This document shows, piece by piece, positions 34,542 through 41,985 of a stretch of 47,969 nucleotides of DNA (positions within the stretch are counted from its first letter, which is position 1; every line of letters begins with the position of its first letter). The stretch is taken from positions 1 through 47,969 of the forward strand of contig JAJONL010000027.1 in assembly GCA_021323395.1 (NCBI GenBank), in the 5' to 3' direction. Both the position numbers and the translations under genes were made by a program. The DNA is from Nitrospira sp. GTDB taxonomy: Bacteria > Nitrospirota > Nitrospiria > Nitrospirales > Nitrospiraceae. The notes below the pieces were generated by a model. It did not search any database. It had not been told where the DNA came from and saw only the letters and a program-made list of their open reading frames with translations.

Positions 34542-35686
34542 GCCAACCGATCCTTCCGCCAGACGAGGATGTAGACAAAAAACGGACCACCGGCCAGAGC
34601 CGTAATAACCCCCACCGGAACTTCCGAAGGCACAAACGCCGTTCTGGCGATCGTGTCCGCCACCATCAAGAACATTCCCCCGACCAAAGCCGAGGCAGGG
34701 AGGAGCAGTCGATGGTCCGCACCCACCACCAGACGCACGGCATGCGGAATGATCATGCCGATAAACCCGATCATGCCGCTGAACGACACCACCGCGCCGG
34801 TCACCAGCGCCGACAAGAGAAAGATGAACCGCTTGGTCCGTTCGGTGTCGATCCCCAACGACCGCGCCGGTTCTTCACCCAGGGCCAAAATATTCAACAG
34901 TCGGACCTGTTTAAAGAGCAGGACGACGCCGACGAACAAGTAGGCCGACAGCGCGGCCAGCACCGGATAGGCCGGCGCCGTGAGAGAACCCATCAGCCAG
35001 GCCATCATGCCGAACGAGCGATTCGGCTCCATGATGGAGGTGATGAACATAATGAGGGCGGAAAAGATCGCATTGAGGATAACACCGGCCAGCAGCACCG
35101 AATGAATCGGCAGTCGATCATAGGTTGCCGCCATGCGGTAAATGACGAACAGAGCCAGGAGGCCGCCCACGAACCCACAGACGGGCAACACCGACAGGGC
35201 GAGCACGGTGGTTCCGATTCCAAACAACACGGCCAATGCCACGCCCAGCGCCGCCCCGCTCGATACGCCAAGCACATAGGGATCCGCCAGCGGATTTCTA
35301 AGCATAGCTTGCAAGGCCACTCCGACCGACGCCAGGCAGCTCCCCACCAAGAACCCCAAGAAGACGCGTGGCAGTCGTACCTGTAGCAAAATAACGCTGG
35401 TCGTGGCATCCGCCTCTGTGCCACCCGCTGGAGAAGACAGCGCGGATGCGAACACCCGAACAATCTGGCCCAGCCCGATATATTGGGTCCCGAGTTGTAG
35501 ACAGATAAGGACAAGCAGGAAGGCCGCGATCGACAGGCCGCTCATGAGAAGCCACCAGCGTGACGCGGTCAGGATCGCGCCGTGAAAGGACTGGTCATGA
35601 CCGGCGATGTGACCAGATGATGCGGACAACGGTGGCGAGGCCAGAGTGGGAGCAGGCGACGGAGGATGGCCGGCAGAGGGCATCAT
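34538..35686 (-). CDS. btuC: Corrinoid ABC transporter permease, BtuC-like
   Basis: The 382-residue protein is a FecCD-family permease with about ten membrane segments. Conserved signatures include RLPRVFLGFLVGSCLASVG, LRNPLADPYVLGVSSGAALG and the coupling stretch GMIGFIGMIIPHAVRL. An extra Pro/Ser-rich N-terminal extension of about 45 residues precedes the first membrane helix. It starts as ATGA within the stop of btuF and overlaps btuD. Iron-siderophore transport is excluded mainly by context. Confidence 0.93.
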   Translation of the reverse strand: MMPSAGHPPSPAPTLASPPLSASSGHIAGHDQSFHGAILTASRWWLLMSGLSIAAFLLVLICLQLGTQYIGLGQIVRVFASALSSPAGGTEADATTSVILLQVRLPRVFLGFLVGSCLASVGVALQAMLRNPLADPYVLGVSSGAALGVALAVLFGIGTTVLALSVLPVCGFVGGLLALFVIYRMAATYDRLPIHSVLLAGVILNAIFSALIMFITSIMEPNRSFGMMAWLMGSLTAPAYPVLAALSAYLFVGVVLLFKQVRLLNILALGEEPARSLGIDTERTKRFIFLLSALVTGAVVSFSGMIGFIGMIIPHAVRLVVGADHRLLLPASALVGGMFLMVADTIARTAFVPSEVPVGVITALAGGPFFVYILVWRKDRLA

Positions 35687-36705
35687 GGTCGTACGGGAGC
35701 CACATTGGAAGAGAAGGCTTCAGGATGGATCACCTTGGCGAGTTCTTCCAATCCCTCCATGACACGCGGACCGGGACGATTCAGCGCATCGGCTGAGACT
35801 TCGCGCAGGCGATTCTGCTGCACGGCGGTCAGGGTGGTCCAGCGCCGCCATTCCAGCTGTTCGCTCCGGGGCACCGTTTCAACCGATCCTCTTGGAAAGA
35901 TCAGGATTTCAGGATTTTCCTTCAACACGGTTTCCATCGTCAGGCGCGGATAGGCGGCCGAGGCTCCGGACGCGATATTGATCCCGCCGACGAGGCCGAT
36001 CATCTGGTGGATGTAACTGCCGGGACCGACGGTGATCAACGGCTGGCTGTTGATGACATAGAGCACGCGCGTACGCGGCAGGTGTTCGGCGCGGCTGCTG
36101 ATCTCGGCCATCCGTTGTCGCATGGCCTGGGTCATGGCATGAGCAGTCGTTGAGCGATCGAAAATCCGTCCGAGTTGATGAATGTGCGAAAAGATATTTT
36201 CCAACGAACTCGCCTCAAGCAAGAAAACCGGAATCTTCAGCTCGTCCAGCTTGGCGAGGACATTGGCGCGGTGAAACTCGCGCGGCGCCACGATCATATC
36301 GGGACGGAGGGCAATGAGAGATTCCAGGTTGGGGTTGGCATAGCCGATTTTTGGTTTGACCGACGCTGCCGCCGGAAAATCACAAAACTCCGTCACGCCG
36401 ACGATCTGTTCATCCAACCCAAGCGCAAACAACATTTCCGTGATGCTCGGCGCCAGCGACACCACACGCGCGGGAGCTTTGGCGATATAAAGTTTTCTTC
36501 CGGCATCGTCCACGAAGGTGCGCGGGGTGATGTTCGCCATGAACGGCATGCCCGTAAGGATGCCCTGTTGACGACGTTTCATCACGGTTTGATCTCCCGG
36601 AGAATCCTCGAGCGCAACGGCAAGGCAGGCCAGCAGGACATAGCAGACGATTCCCGTCAATCCGGCGATCAACCGGCGTAAGCCGGCGGTTCGATGGGCG
36701 CGCAA
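35683..36705 (-). CDS. btuF: Periplasmic corrinoid-binding protein, BtuF-like
   Basis: A class III substrate-binding protein of about 340 residues. RVVSLAPSITEMLFALGLDEQIVGVTEFCDFP is the BtuF-type opening; PNLESLIALRPDMIVA and GGINIAS follow. A hydrophobic signal segment (LIAGLTGIVCYVLLACLAVA) lies near the N-terminus. I choose the TTG at 36705, directly in the U tract of the leader terminator and upstream of the signal segment; later TTG codons are possible. The first gene of btuFCD, it lies downstream of a B12 element and terminator. Only the start position is uncertain. Confidence 0.9.
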   Translation of the reverse strand: MRAHRTAGLRRLIAGLTGIVCYVLLACLAVALEDSPGDQTVMKRRQQGILTGMPFMANITPRTFVDDAGRKLYIAKAPARVVSLAPSITEMLFALGLDEQIVGVTEFCDFPAAASVKPKIGYANPNLESLIALRPDMIVAPREFHRANVLAKLDELKIPVFLLEASSLENIFSHIHQLGRIFDRSTTAHAMTQAMRQRMAEISSRAEHLPRTRVLYVINSQPLITVGPGSYIHQMIGLVGGINIASGASAAYPRLTMETVLKENPEILIFPRGSVETVPRSEQLEWRRWTTLTAVQQNRLREVSADALNRPGPRVMEGLEELAKVIHPEAFSSNVAPVRP

Positions 36706-36745
36706 ATAAAAAAATCCCCAGGGCCTAATTGGAACCCTGAGGATT
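36704..36745 (-). terminator. Intrinsic terminator in the btuF leader
   Basis: On the minus strand AATCCTCAGGG (36745-36735) and CCCTGGGGATT (36723-36713) form an 11-bp stem with one G-U pair and an 11-base loop. A T-rich run (TTTTTATTT) follows. It lies between the truncated B12 element and the btuF coding region, so it is likely a regulated attenuator. Confidence 0.8.
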
Positions 36746-36807
36746 GCACCCGCAATATCATCCTCGCCTATTCCCCAGCCCACGAGGGAATAAAGGGTCT
36801 CTCCTTG

Positions 36808-36860
36808 GGCAGGTCTTCTGGCTTATGGTTCGTCCTACTCCCCGCGCCTTCCCGTTCCCA
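36808..36860 (-). promoter_or_regulatory. Truncated cobalamin riboswitch (3' third only)
   Basis: The minus strand carries GGGAAGGCGCGGGGAGTAGG and AAGCCAGAAGACCTGCC (36824-36808), which match the last section of the B12 aptamer, including the B12 box. The earlier conserved blocks, such as GCCACTG, are absent upstream. A good promoter 20-50 bases upstream means the transcript begins after the place where they should be. Whether the fragment still binds a ligand is unknown. Confidence 0.75.
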
Positions 36861-36880
36861 AGGCCTATGTGAACGACGGA

Positions 36881-36910
36881 ACTCTAGGAGAGCATGGCGG
36901 ATCTTGTCAA
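36881..36910 (-). promoter_or_regulatory. Sigma70-type promoter for btuFCD
   Basis: Perfect TTGACA (36910-36905), an 18-base spacer and TAGAGT (36886-36881) on the minus strand. Transcription would begin near 36874, just before the truncated B12 element. Confidence 0.65.
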
Positions 36911-36976
36911 GTTGAAACTTGGCTCACCGAGATAGAGCCGCGCGGGATCGACCGATCCGGACCGCCACCGTACGCG

Positions 36977-37234
36977 CTACGGTCGGTATTGCACCTTCAA
37001 AATGAGAATTGCCAGGGTCAGTACCAAGGTAATGAGATTGGCAAGAATGATCGGAAGAGCGCCGAGCAGCAGCCCATAGATCAACCAGAGGAAGACTCCG
37101 ACCGTGAAGGTCAGTAACATCCCCAGCGACACGTCCTTGGCTGAACGGGTACGCCAGGTCTGCTGAAGCTGCGGGATGAAGGCGATCGTGGTGAGGGTGC
37201 CCGCGAGCAATCCAATGAACGTCACGTGATCCAT
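36977..37234 (-). CDS. SemiSWEET-type small sugar transporter
   Basis: The 85-residue protein is a three-helix MtN3/PQ-loop half transporter: GLLAGTLTTIAFIPQLQQTW, then KDVSLGMLLTFTVGVFLWLIYG and a third helix at about 60-80. The PQ motif at residues 21-22 is conserved. SemiSWEETs work as homodimers and move sugars or similar small solutes across the inner membrane. It lies divergent from rpmB with 158 bases between. The substrate is unknown. Confidence 0.9.
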   Translation of the reverse strand: MDHVTFIGLLAGTLTTIAFIPQLQQTWRTRSAKDVSLGMLLTFTVGVFLWLIYGLLLGALPIILANLITLVLTLAILILKVQYRP

Positions 37235-37307
37235 GTGCGAGACCTCGATGGGTTTGACGGCGGAGCCGGCGAGCGCTCCTCATGTCCTGAGAATTCAGCG
37301 CCGCGGC

Positions 37308-37337
37308 TTGTCATGACCTGCGACGCTATGGTAGCAT
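37308..37337 (+). promoter_or_regulatory. Candidate promoter for rpmB
   Basis: TTGTCA (37308-37313), an 18-base spacer and TAGCAT (37332-37337) would start transcription near 37344, about 50 bases before the rpmB GTG. The -10 is a moderate match. Confidence 0.4.
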
Positions 37338-37392
37338 CCCTTCGCATTCACGCACTAGTCGTTGAAAGACGCCGCAACAAAGGAGTAGGGCC

Positions 37393-37584
37393 GTGGCATT
37401 TGCCTGTGATCTCTGTGGGAAAAAGCATCAGACCGGAAACAACGTCAGCCACGCCAACAACAAGACGAAGCGCGTCTTCAATCCCAACCTGCAACGGGTG
37501 AAAGCACTCGTAAACGGGTCCGCCTTGCGCATCCGCGTCTGCACCCGTTGTCTGCGGTCCGGGTTGGTCAAGAAGGCCGTCTAA
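37393..37584 (+). CDS. rpmB: 50S ribosomal protein L28
   Basis: The 63-residue protein has the L28 pattern: [23 protein letters not shown], then FNPNLQRV and a C-terminal [12 protein letters not shown]. The two CxxC pairs make it a zinc-binding (C+) form. The start is GTG with an AAAGGAG site 9 bases upstream. It stands alone rather than with rpmG. It is a standard component of the large ribosomal subunit. Confidence 0.96.
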   Translation: MAFACDLCGKKHQTGNNVSHANNKTKRVFNPNLQRVKALVNGSALRIRVCTRCLRSGLVKKAV

Positions 37585-37849
37585 TCTTCCCTCCTTCCCC
37601 CAGGTATCAATCGTGTGTCGTCACGCCTGACACTTGGGGTGTGTCTTCTTCAATCACCATCTTGCCGTGACGTTCTCCCGGCCTCTCAGGACGGATCCTC
37701 GTCCCAGGCTTCCCGTTGAACTCCATTTCTGCTTCCTTGGTCTCCCCTCGGTCGATGGCACATTCTCCCAGAGACCTATCGGCGCCGGCGGTGTACAATG
37801 CCGGGACAGACGCTCAGGGAACGCGGAAGTCACCGTCATCGGAGGGAGC

Positions 37850-38227
37850 ATGATGAAGATCACATGGTCCGTCAGCATGTTGGTCGTCTCCATCCTGGCC
37901 ACAGCCTGCAGCCATTTCCAAACCAAAGAAGCCGCCTTTCTGGACTCGGTCAAGGGACGAGGCACCGAGGCCGAAGTCCGGAAGGAGCTCGGAGCTCCCA
38001 AGGCTGTACGACAAGTGGAAGGTGGACAAACCGTATGGGTCTATGAACTGATGGACCAGCAGGCCGGGAATAGATTCACGGCCCCAGGGGTTTGGTGCGA
38101 GCAATATCTCCTCACCTTCGACGACAAAGCAGTCTTCCAGCGCTGGAGACAGTTCTCGCACTTTCACGCCGGCGAACTCATGCCGACGGAATGTATTCCG
38201 GGTTCGGAGAAGGTGAAATCGTCGTGA
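37850..38227 (+). CDS. Small lipoprotein with SmpA/OmlA-like domain
   Basis: The 125-residue protein has a lipoprotein signal (SMLVVSILATACSH) with the lipobox Cys near residue 21. A compact domain follows with GTEAEVRKELGAPKAVRQVEGG and VWVYEL, resembling the BamE/SmpA/OmlA pattern in which small outer-membrane lipoproteins bind partner proteins. The ATG follows GGAGGGAG; a second ATG 3 bases later is also possible. It is transcribed from the plus strand after rpmB, with no shared operon evident. Its precise function is unknown. Confidence 0.8.
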   Translation: MMKITWSVSMLVVSILATACSHFQTKEAAFLDSVKGRGTEAEVRKELGAPKAVRQVEGGQTVWVYELMDQQAGNRFTAPGVWCEQYLLTFDDKAVFQRWRQFSHFHAGELMPTECIPGSEKVKSS

Positions 38228-38615
38228 CAAGACGAAGCCACGAGATGAGAGTGCTCACCTCCTTCATGGCTCGATGTCCGAGGAAGGCAGAAGAGGAATC
38301 GGATGAAATGGAGGGAAGGTGGCGGAGAGGCTTGCGGAGGAGGAATTTCTGCGGGAGCTGGCGAGTGATGGAAGATGTTTATAACAGAACTCGCATCAGA
38401 GACCATGGCCTTCACAGGAAGCTACGGATGACTCTGACGAATTGACTGGTGGCCTGGGATCCGATTCAAAACACCAACCTGTGGGCGACGCACACCTTCG
38501 GCTCAGATTCTGCGTGCACGCCACCGACCACTGAGAGGAGTCATCACGACGAGACAGACCTGAGTCCTCAGGCTCATACCGATGGACCGTGAGGAAACAC
38601 ACTCCGACGCGCTGA
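38228..38615 (+). other. Intergenic stretch without a recognisable gene
   Basis: Short open frames on both strands show no family pattern, ribosome site or codon bias of a real gene. No OrfB fragment of the neighbouring IS3-like gene is visible here, where one would be expected downstream of it. No clear terminator was found. Confidence 0.5.
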
Positions 38616-38894
38616 TTAACATTCAGCCTTGGCCTGGGTTATCAGGGCTGTTCTGAGCGCATTGTAATCCATCGACAGTTCGGCCACCTTGCGCTTCAAT
38701 TGACGATTTTCATTCTCCAGGCGCTGCAGCCGTTCAAGAGAACCAGTACCTTGAACTCTAAGCCTGCTCCGCCAGCGATAGACCGTCTGCGGCGAAACGT
38801 GGTGTCGTCGACAGACAGCCTTCACCGACGCGCCGGCGTCAAGCTCTTTAAGAATGCTCATCAGGATGGTCACAGTCACACGGGACAACGGCAT
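38616..38894 (-). CDS. IS3-family OrfA-like transposase, orphan
   Basis: The 92-residue protein has a helix-turn-helix (VKAVCRRHHVSPQTVYRWRSRL) followed by a leucine-zipper-like tail (LQRLENENRQLKRKVAELSMD), the standard OrfA layout of IS3-type elements. OrfA binds the IS ends and is fused to OrfB by frameshifting. The OrfB integrase is missing on both sides and no terminal repeats are seen, so this is a remnant or a domesticated regulator. The ATG has a GAGGAG site 5 bases upstream, so it can still be translated. Confidence 0.8.
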   Translation of the reverse strand: MPLSRVTVTILMSILKELDAGASVKAVCRRHHVSPQTVYRWRSRLRVQGTGSLERLQRLENENRQLKRKVAELSMDYNALRTALITQAKAEC

Positions 38895-39107
38895 GGCAAC
38901 TCCTCACTCACCCGATCCTCCAATACGCACCGCCGGTCATGCGAACCAACGCCTTTACCCTGCATCCTCCGCTGGAGACGAGCCCAGTGAATCAACCCGA
39001 TGGGTGGCCAAGCCCATCACAGACTCCAAGGGCTTGGAGACTTTCCGGAGGGTACGGAGGTCAGTTTGGCGTCATGTTTCGCCATGGCCCAGAGACGCGC
39101 GGAATGC

Positions 39108-39380
39108 TCACGGCCACAAGTCCATTGCCATCGTATGAGCCAACTCCCCCTTGGAAGACTCTAGAGAGCTGAGATTTAGCTCCCGGTGGTCAGCACCAAG
39201 CCTGATGTCTTCATGTTGGAGCTGGAATCGTTCCCAGGGGATCCGCACGATTTTCCCCGTGTCGACAATGACCACATCTGCATGCCTGATTTGCCTCGTG
39301 ACCGAGTCCATGATCAAACGTTTGATGAAACCCCACTCCTCGCCTTCCAAGGTTCTGACGACCCAATTGTCGATACTCAT
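39108..39380 (-). CDS. PRC-barrel domain protein
   Basis: The 90-residue protein resembles a PRC-barrel: VRTLEGEEWGFIKRLIMDSVTRQIRHADVVIVD followed by VRIPWERFQL, the usual strand pattern with an IPW core. Such domains bind partners in the photosynthetic reaction centre H subunit, RimM and stress-related proteins. The ATG has a perfect AAGGAGG 8 bases upstream. It is monocistronic in appearance, between the orphan IS gene and the polysaccharide cluster. Its function is not known. Confidence 0.8.
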   Translation of the reverse strand: MSIDNWVVRTLEGEEWGFIKRLIMDSVTRQIRHADVVIVDTGKIVRIPWERFQLQHEDIRLGADHRELNLSSLESSKGELAHTMAMDLWP

Positions 39381-39642
39381 GAATAACCTCCTTGCTACAT
39401 ATCGCTGCGGCTCGTGGACTCAGGCGCGCGATTCCCTTCGATTTCCTCCGTCAGCTGTCGCGGGATACCCATCGCGGGAATCAACCAGCCCCCTTGTCGT
39501 CTGTTTCATAACCAGAGGGCAGGTGAACGGCGCCACACGTGATGACTTGAACCTTCGGTTCTCAACGAAGAAGCCGCCGGGGTGGCGTCCGGTGAGGCCG
39601 AGCTCAGTCACACTCTCGGGACAGAACGGACGGGCCACTCTT

Positions 39643-39925
39643 TTACGAGGACGTGACTTTTCCCTGTGTATACGAATAGTCGTAGACATACGGCGGCAAG
39701 GCATCGCTTCCCACCCGATTGAGCAGGACGTGAAAGGGCGCTTCCGTGCGGAGCGATTTGACGGCGCGCCTCACCGTCTGATGGGGTGTTGAGTTGGCAC
39801 CCACAACGAGCACAATGTGATCGACATGATTCGCGAGCACATTCATGGTTGCCAGAGGGAAAATAGGAGGCGTGTTGATGAGGACGATATCGAAGTGCTC
39901 AGCAAGGCACCTCGCCGAACCCGGC
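39643..39925 (-). pseudogene. Out-of-frame C-terminal part of the tyrosine autokinase
   Basis: In a different frame from the main kinase gene, this segment reads LAEHFDIVLINTPPIFPL (Walker B), then a normal BY-kinase C-terminal domain ending in a Tyr-rich cluster, PPYVYDYSYTQGK. It has no start or ribosome site of its own. The join with the upstream part falls near 39899-39930. About 20-25 residues usually found between Walker A' and Walker B, including the LPAG region, are missing, which suggests an out-of-frame deletion. Confidence 0.75.
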
Positions 39926-41863
39926 CAGGCAATTGCCCCACGGGACATCACTGGTGAGGCAATTCGCAAATCCCCATTCCGGAGCCGTATCGACATAGCG
40001 GTGCAGCATCGGCACGGTAAAATCACAATCCAGCAGCAGCGTCCTCTTGCCGAGGTCTCGAGCCATGGTATACCCGAGATTGATAACGGTCGTGGTCTTG
40101 CCTTCACCCTTGACGGCGCTGGTGACCGCCACGACCGTGCCGGAGCCATCGGCAGCGAACAGCGCCATTCTCGTCGCTCCTACGCGGTACTGTTCGGCGA
40201 CGAACGAATGCGGAATCCATTTCACGATGAAATTGTCGTTCAACCACCCCGCGTCCGCGATAGGCTTCTGCTGAGCCTTGAACAGCGACCGTTGCCTGCT
40301 GGTGCTCGGCCCGCCGCCCGGCACCAACGCTACGACCGCATTGGCTGCCAAGCGCTTCTGCCGTCGCCATCGAAGATATTCGAGCCTGAAGTCCGGAATG
40401 ATCGCGAGGAGATGGTATCCCAGTACCTGTTCGACATCTTCGGGGGATCGGAACTGCGGGCTGCGGTATTCCTTCAGGAGCGCCATCCCGACACCGACCG
40501 CACAGCCGAACAGGAATCCGAAAATCATGACGCGCGGTTGATTCGGCTTCTCCGGCCTGCGCGGGAAATTTGGGGTGTCGAGAATCCTGAATTGTGCGCC
40601 CTTTTGTCGTTTTTCCAGATTTTCAGACACCCTCGCGTTCAAACGCTTCTCGAGAAGGGCGCGGTAATTTTCCTTCATGTTCGCGTAGTCACGCTCGAGA
40701 ATCAGCAAATCCTGTTCGACCTGCGGGGCCTTCTCCACTCGTTTTACATAATCTTTCTTCTCCGCATGAACCGCGAGTTGGCGCTGCTTGAGCAGCTCCA
40801 GCTCACTGTTGAGTTCGCTGCGCTGTCGTTTCAAATCCCGCAGATAGGGGTCGACCAGTTTCTCTCCCGGCTTGAAAATGTCCGGGCCGTACAGTTCCAT
40901 CAATTTCGCTTCGACCTCGCGCATTTCATCACGGGTCAACGTGACTTCGGGATACGTGTCCCAGAATTCCGACTTCAGCTTGATGAGCTTCTCGCGCAGT
41001 TCCTTCAGCCGCCGGAACAACGGGTCCGGCTCTGACCCGCCCGGCACCAGGGTGGGATTCGCCAATCCGGTGCGCTGGTACTCTTGAATGGCCTTATCCA
41101 CCAATGCCAGGCGATCGGAGGTACGGCGAATACCGTCGCTCCCCACGTTCAGTTCGCTTTGCAACCGATCCAAGGCGCGCAGGTTCGGCTCGATCTGCTG
41201 CGGGAGCTTGCCCATATAGATCGACTTGAACTGACTGATTTCATCTTCTTTGCGTTCCAATTCAGCTTTCGCGCGCACGACTTCCTCGTCGAAGAACTCG
41301 GTCGTCCCCTCGGCCGTCTCCTCGCGCATACGCAAGTTCTGCTCGATGAATTTTTCGGCGACCCGCGCGGTCACCTGCATCGCGATGGTCGGATCGTCAT
41401 AGACGAAGGAGACGGTAAAGGCATCGAGACTCGTGCGTCCCACGAAATTGCCTTTGGGGCCCTTGCCCAGCATTTCGACCATGATGTTGCCGGCCAAGGA
41501 TGCAATCGCCGACTCGATGCCCTCCGACTCCGTGACGTCCGGGTACAGATGAAATTCCTTGACGATCCCCGTCAGGATCGTTCGGCTCCGCACCTGTTTT
41601 TGAATCAGAAAGATACGTTGTTCCAAATGGCCTTCATCCACCCCCTTTACGAAATTTTCGGGAATCTTCTGATCTTCCACCAGGATCATCACCTCGGACC
41701 GGTATTGCTTCGGCGCGACGACGCAATAGATCGCTGCGACCGTCACGGACAGGGCGATGCAGGCTATGATCATCCACTTATGCTGCCGCGCGACCTTCAG
41801 GATATCCGTGGGAATGGCGGCTGCGCTTTGTATCGCGTGCGATTCAATGTCGAACGTACTCAT
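39899..41863 (-). CDS. Wzc-like polysaccharide co-polymerase/tyrosine autokinase, truncated
   Basis: The 654-residue frame has a first membrane helix (about 33-52), a Wzz-type periplasmic domain with long coiled coils (about 55-430), a second helix (about 448-466), then the start of a BY-kinase: Walker A SAVKGEGKTTT and Walker A' LLLDCDF. It then runs into a stop at 39899, before Walker B and the Tyr cluster, which follow in another frame. The start has GGGAG 7 bases upstream. Intact family members control chain length and export of polysaccharide with Wza-type channels. As read, the kinase cannot be complete; either the gene is broken or the assembly has an error. Confidence 0.85.
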   Translation of the reverse strand: MSTFDIESHAIQSAAAIPTDILKVARQHKWMIIACIALSVTVAAIYCVVAPKQYRSEVMILVEDQKIPENFVKGVDEGHLEQRIFLIQKQVRSRTILTGIVKEFHLYPDVTESEGIESAIASLAGNIMVEMLGKGPKGNFVGRTSLDAFTVSFVYDDPTIAMQVTARVAEKFIEQNLRMREETAEGTTEFFDEEVVRAKAELERKEDEISQFKSIYMGKLPQQIEPNLRALDRLQSELNVGSDGIRRTSDRLALVDKAIQEYQRTGLANPTLVPGGSEPDPLFRRLKELREKLIKLKSEFWDTYPEVTLTRDEMREVEAKLMELYGPDIFKPGEKLVDPYLRDLKRQRSELNSELELLKQRQLAVHAEKKDYVKRVEKAPQVEQDLLILERDYANMKENYRALLEKRLNARVSENLEKRQKGAQFRILDTPNFPRRPEKPNQPRVMIFGFLFGCAVGVGMALLKEYRSPQFRSPEDVEQVLGYHLLAIIPDFRLEYLRWRRQKRLAANAVVALVPGGGPSTSRQRSLFKAQQKPIADAGWLNDNFIVKWIPHSFVAEQYRVGATRMALFAADGSGTVVAVTSAVKGEGKTTTVINLGYTMARDLGKRTLLLDCDFTVPMLHRYVDTAPEWGFANCLTSDVPWGNCLAGFGEVPC

Positions 41864-41985
41864 CCAATACTCCCACCAATGAAGGGACCCGCCGGCCGGC
41901 CTGCACAGGGGTGCATGATCGGAACAGCATGATTACTGTCGACATGGCCGGCCCTGACAGGACGATCACAGCCATGCGCTTACCA

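Noticed and set aside
37605-37655. Possible terminator after rpmB (GTGTC/GACAC)
   Set aside because: The stem is short and interrupted and is not followed by a convincing T tract.
39899-39935. Programmed +1 frameshift joining the two parts of the tyrosine autokinase
   Set aside because: No slippery sequence or stimulatory structure is visible, and residues normally present between the two Walker motifs are missing, so a deletion or assembly error is more likely.
39845-41035. 396-codon plus-strand frame opposite the tyrosine autokinase
   Set aside because: The opposite strand encodes the clear Wzc-like protein; the plus translation shows no domain.
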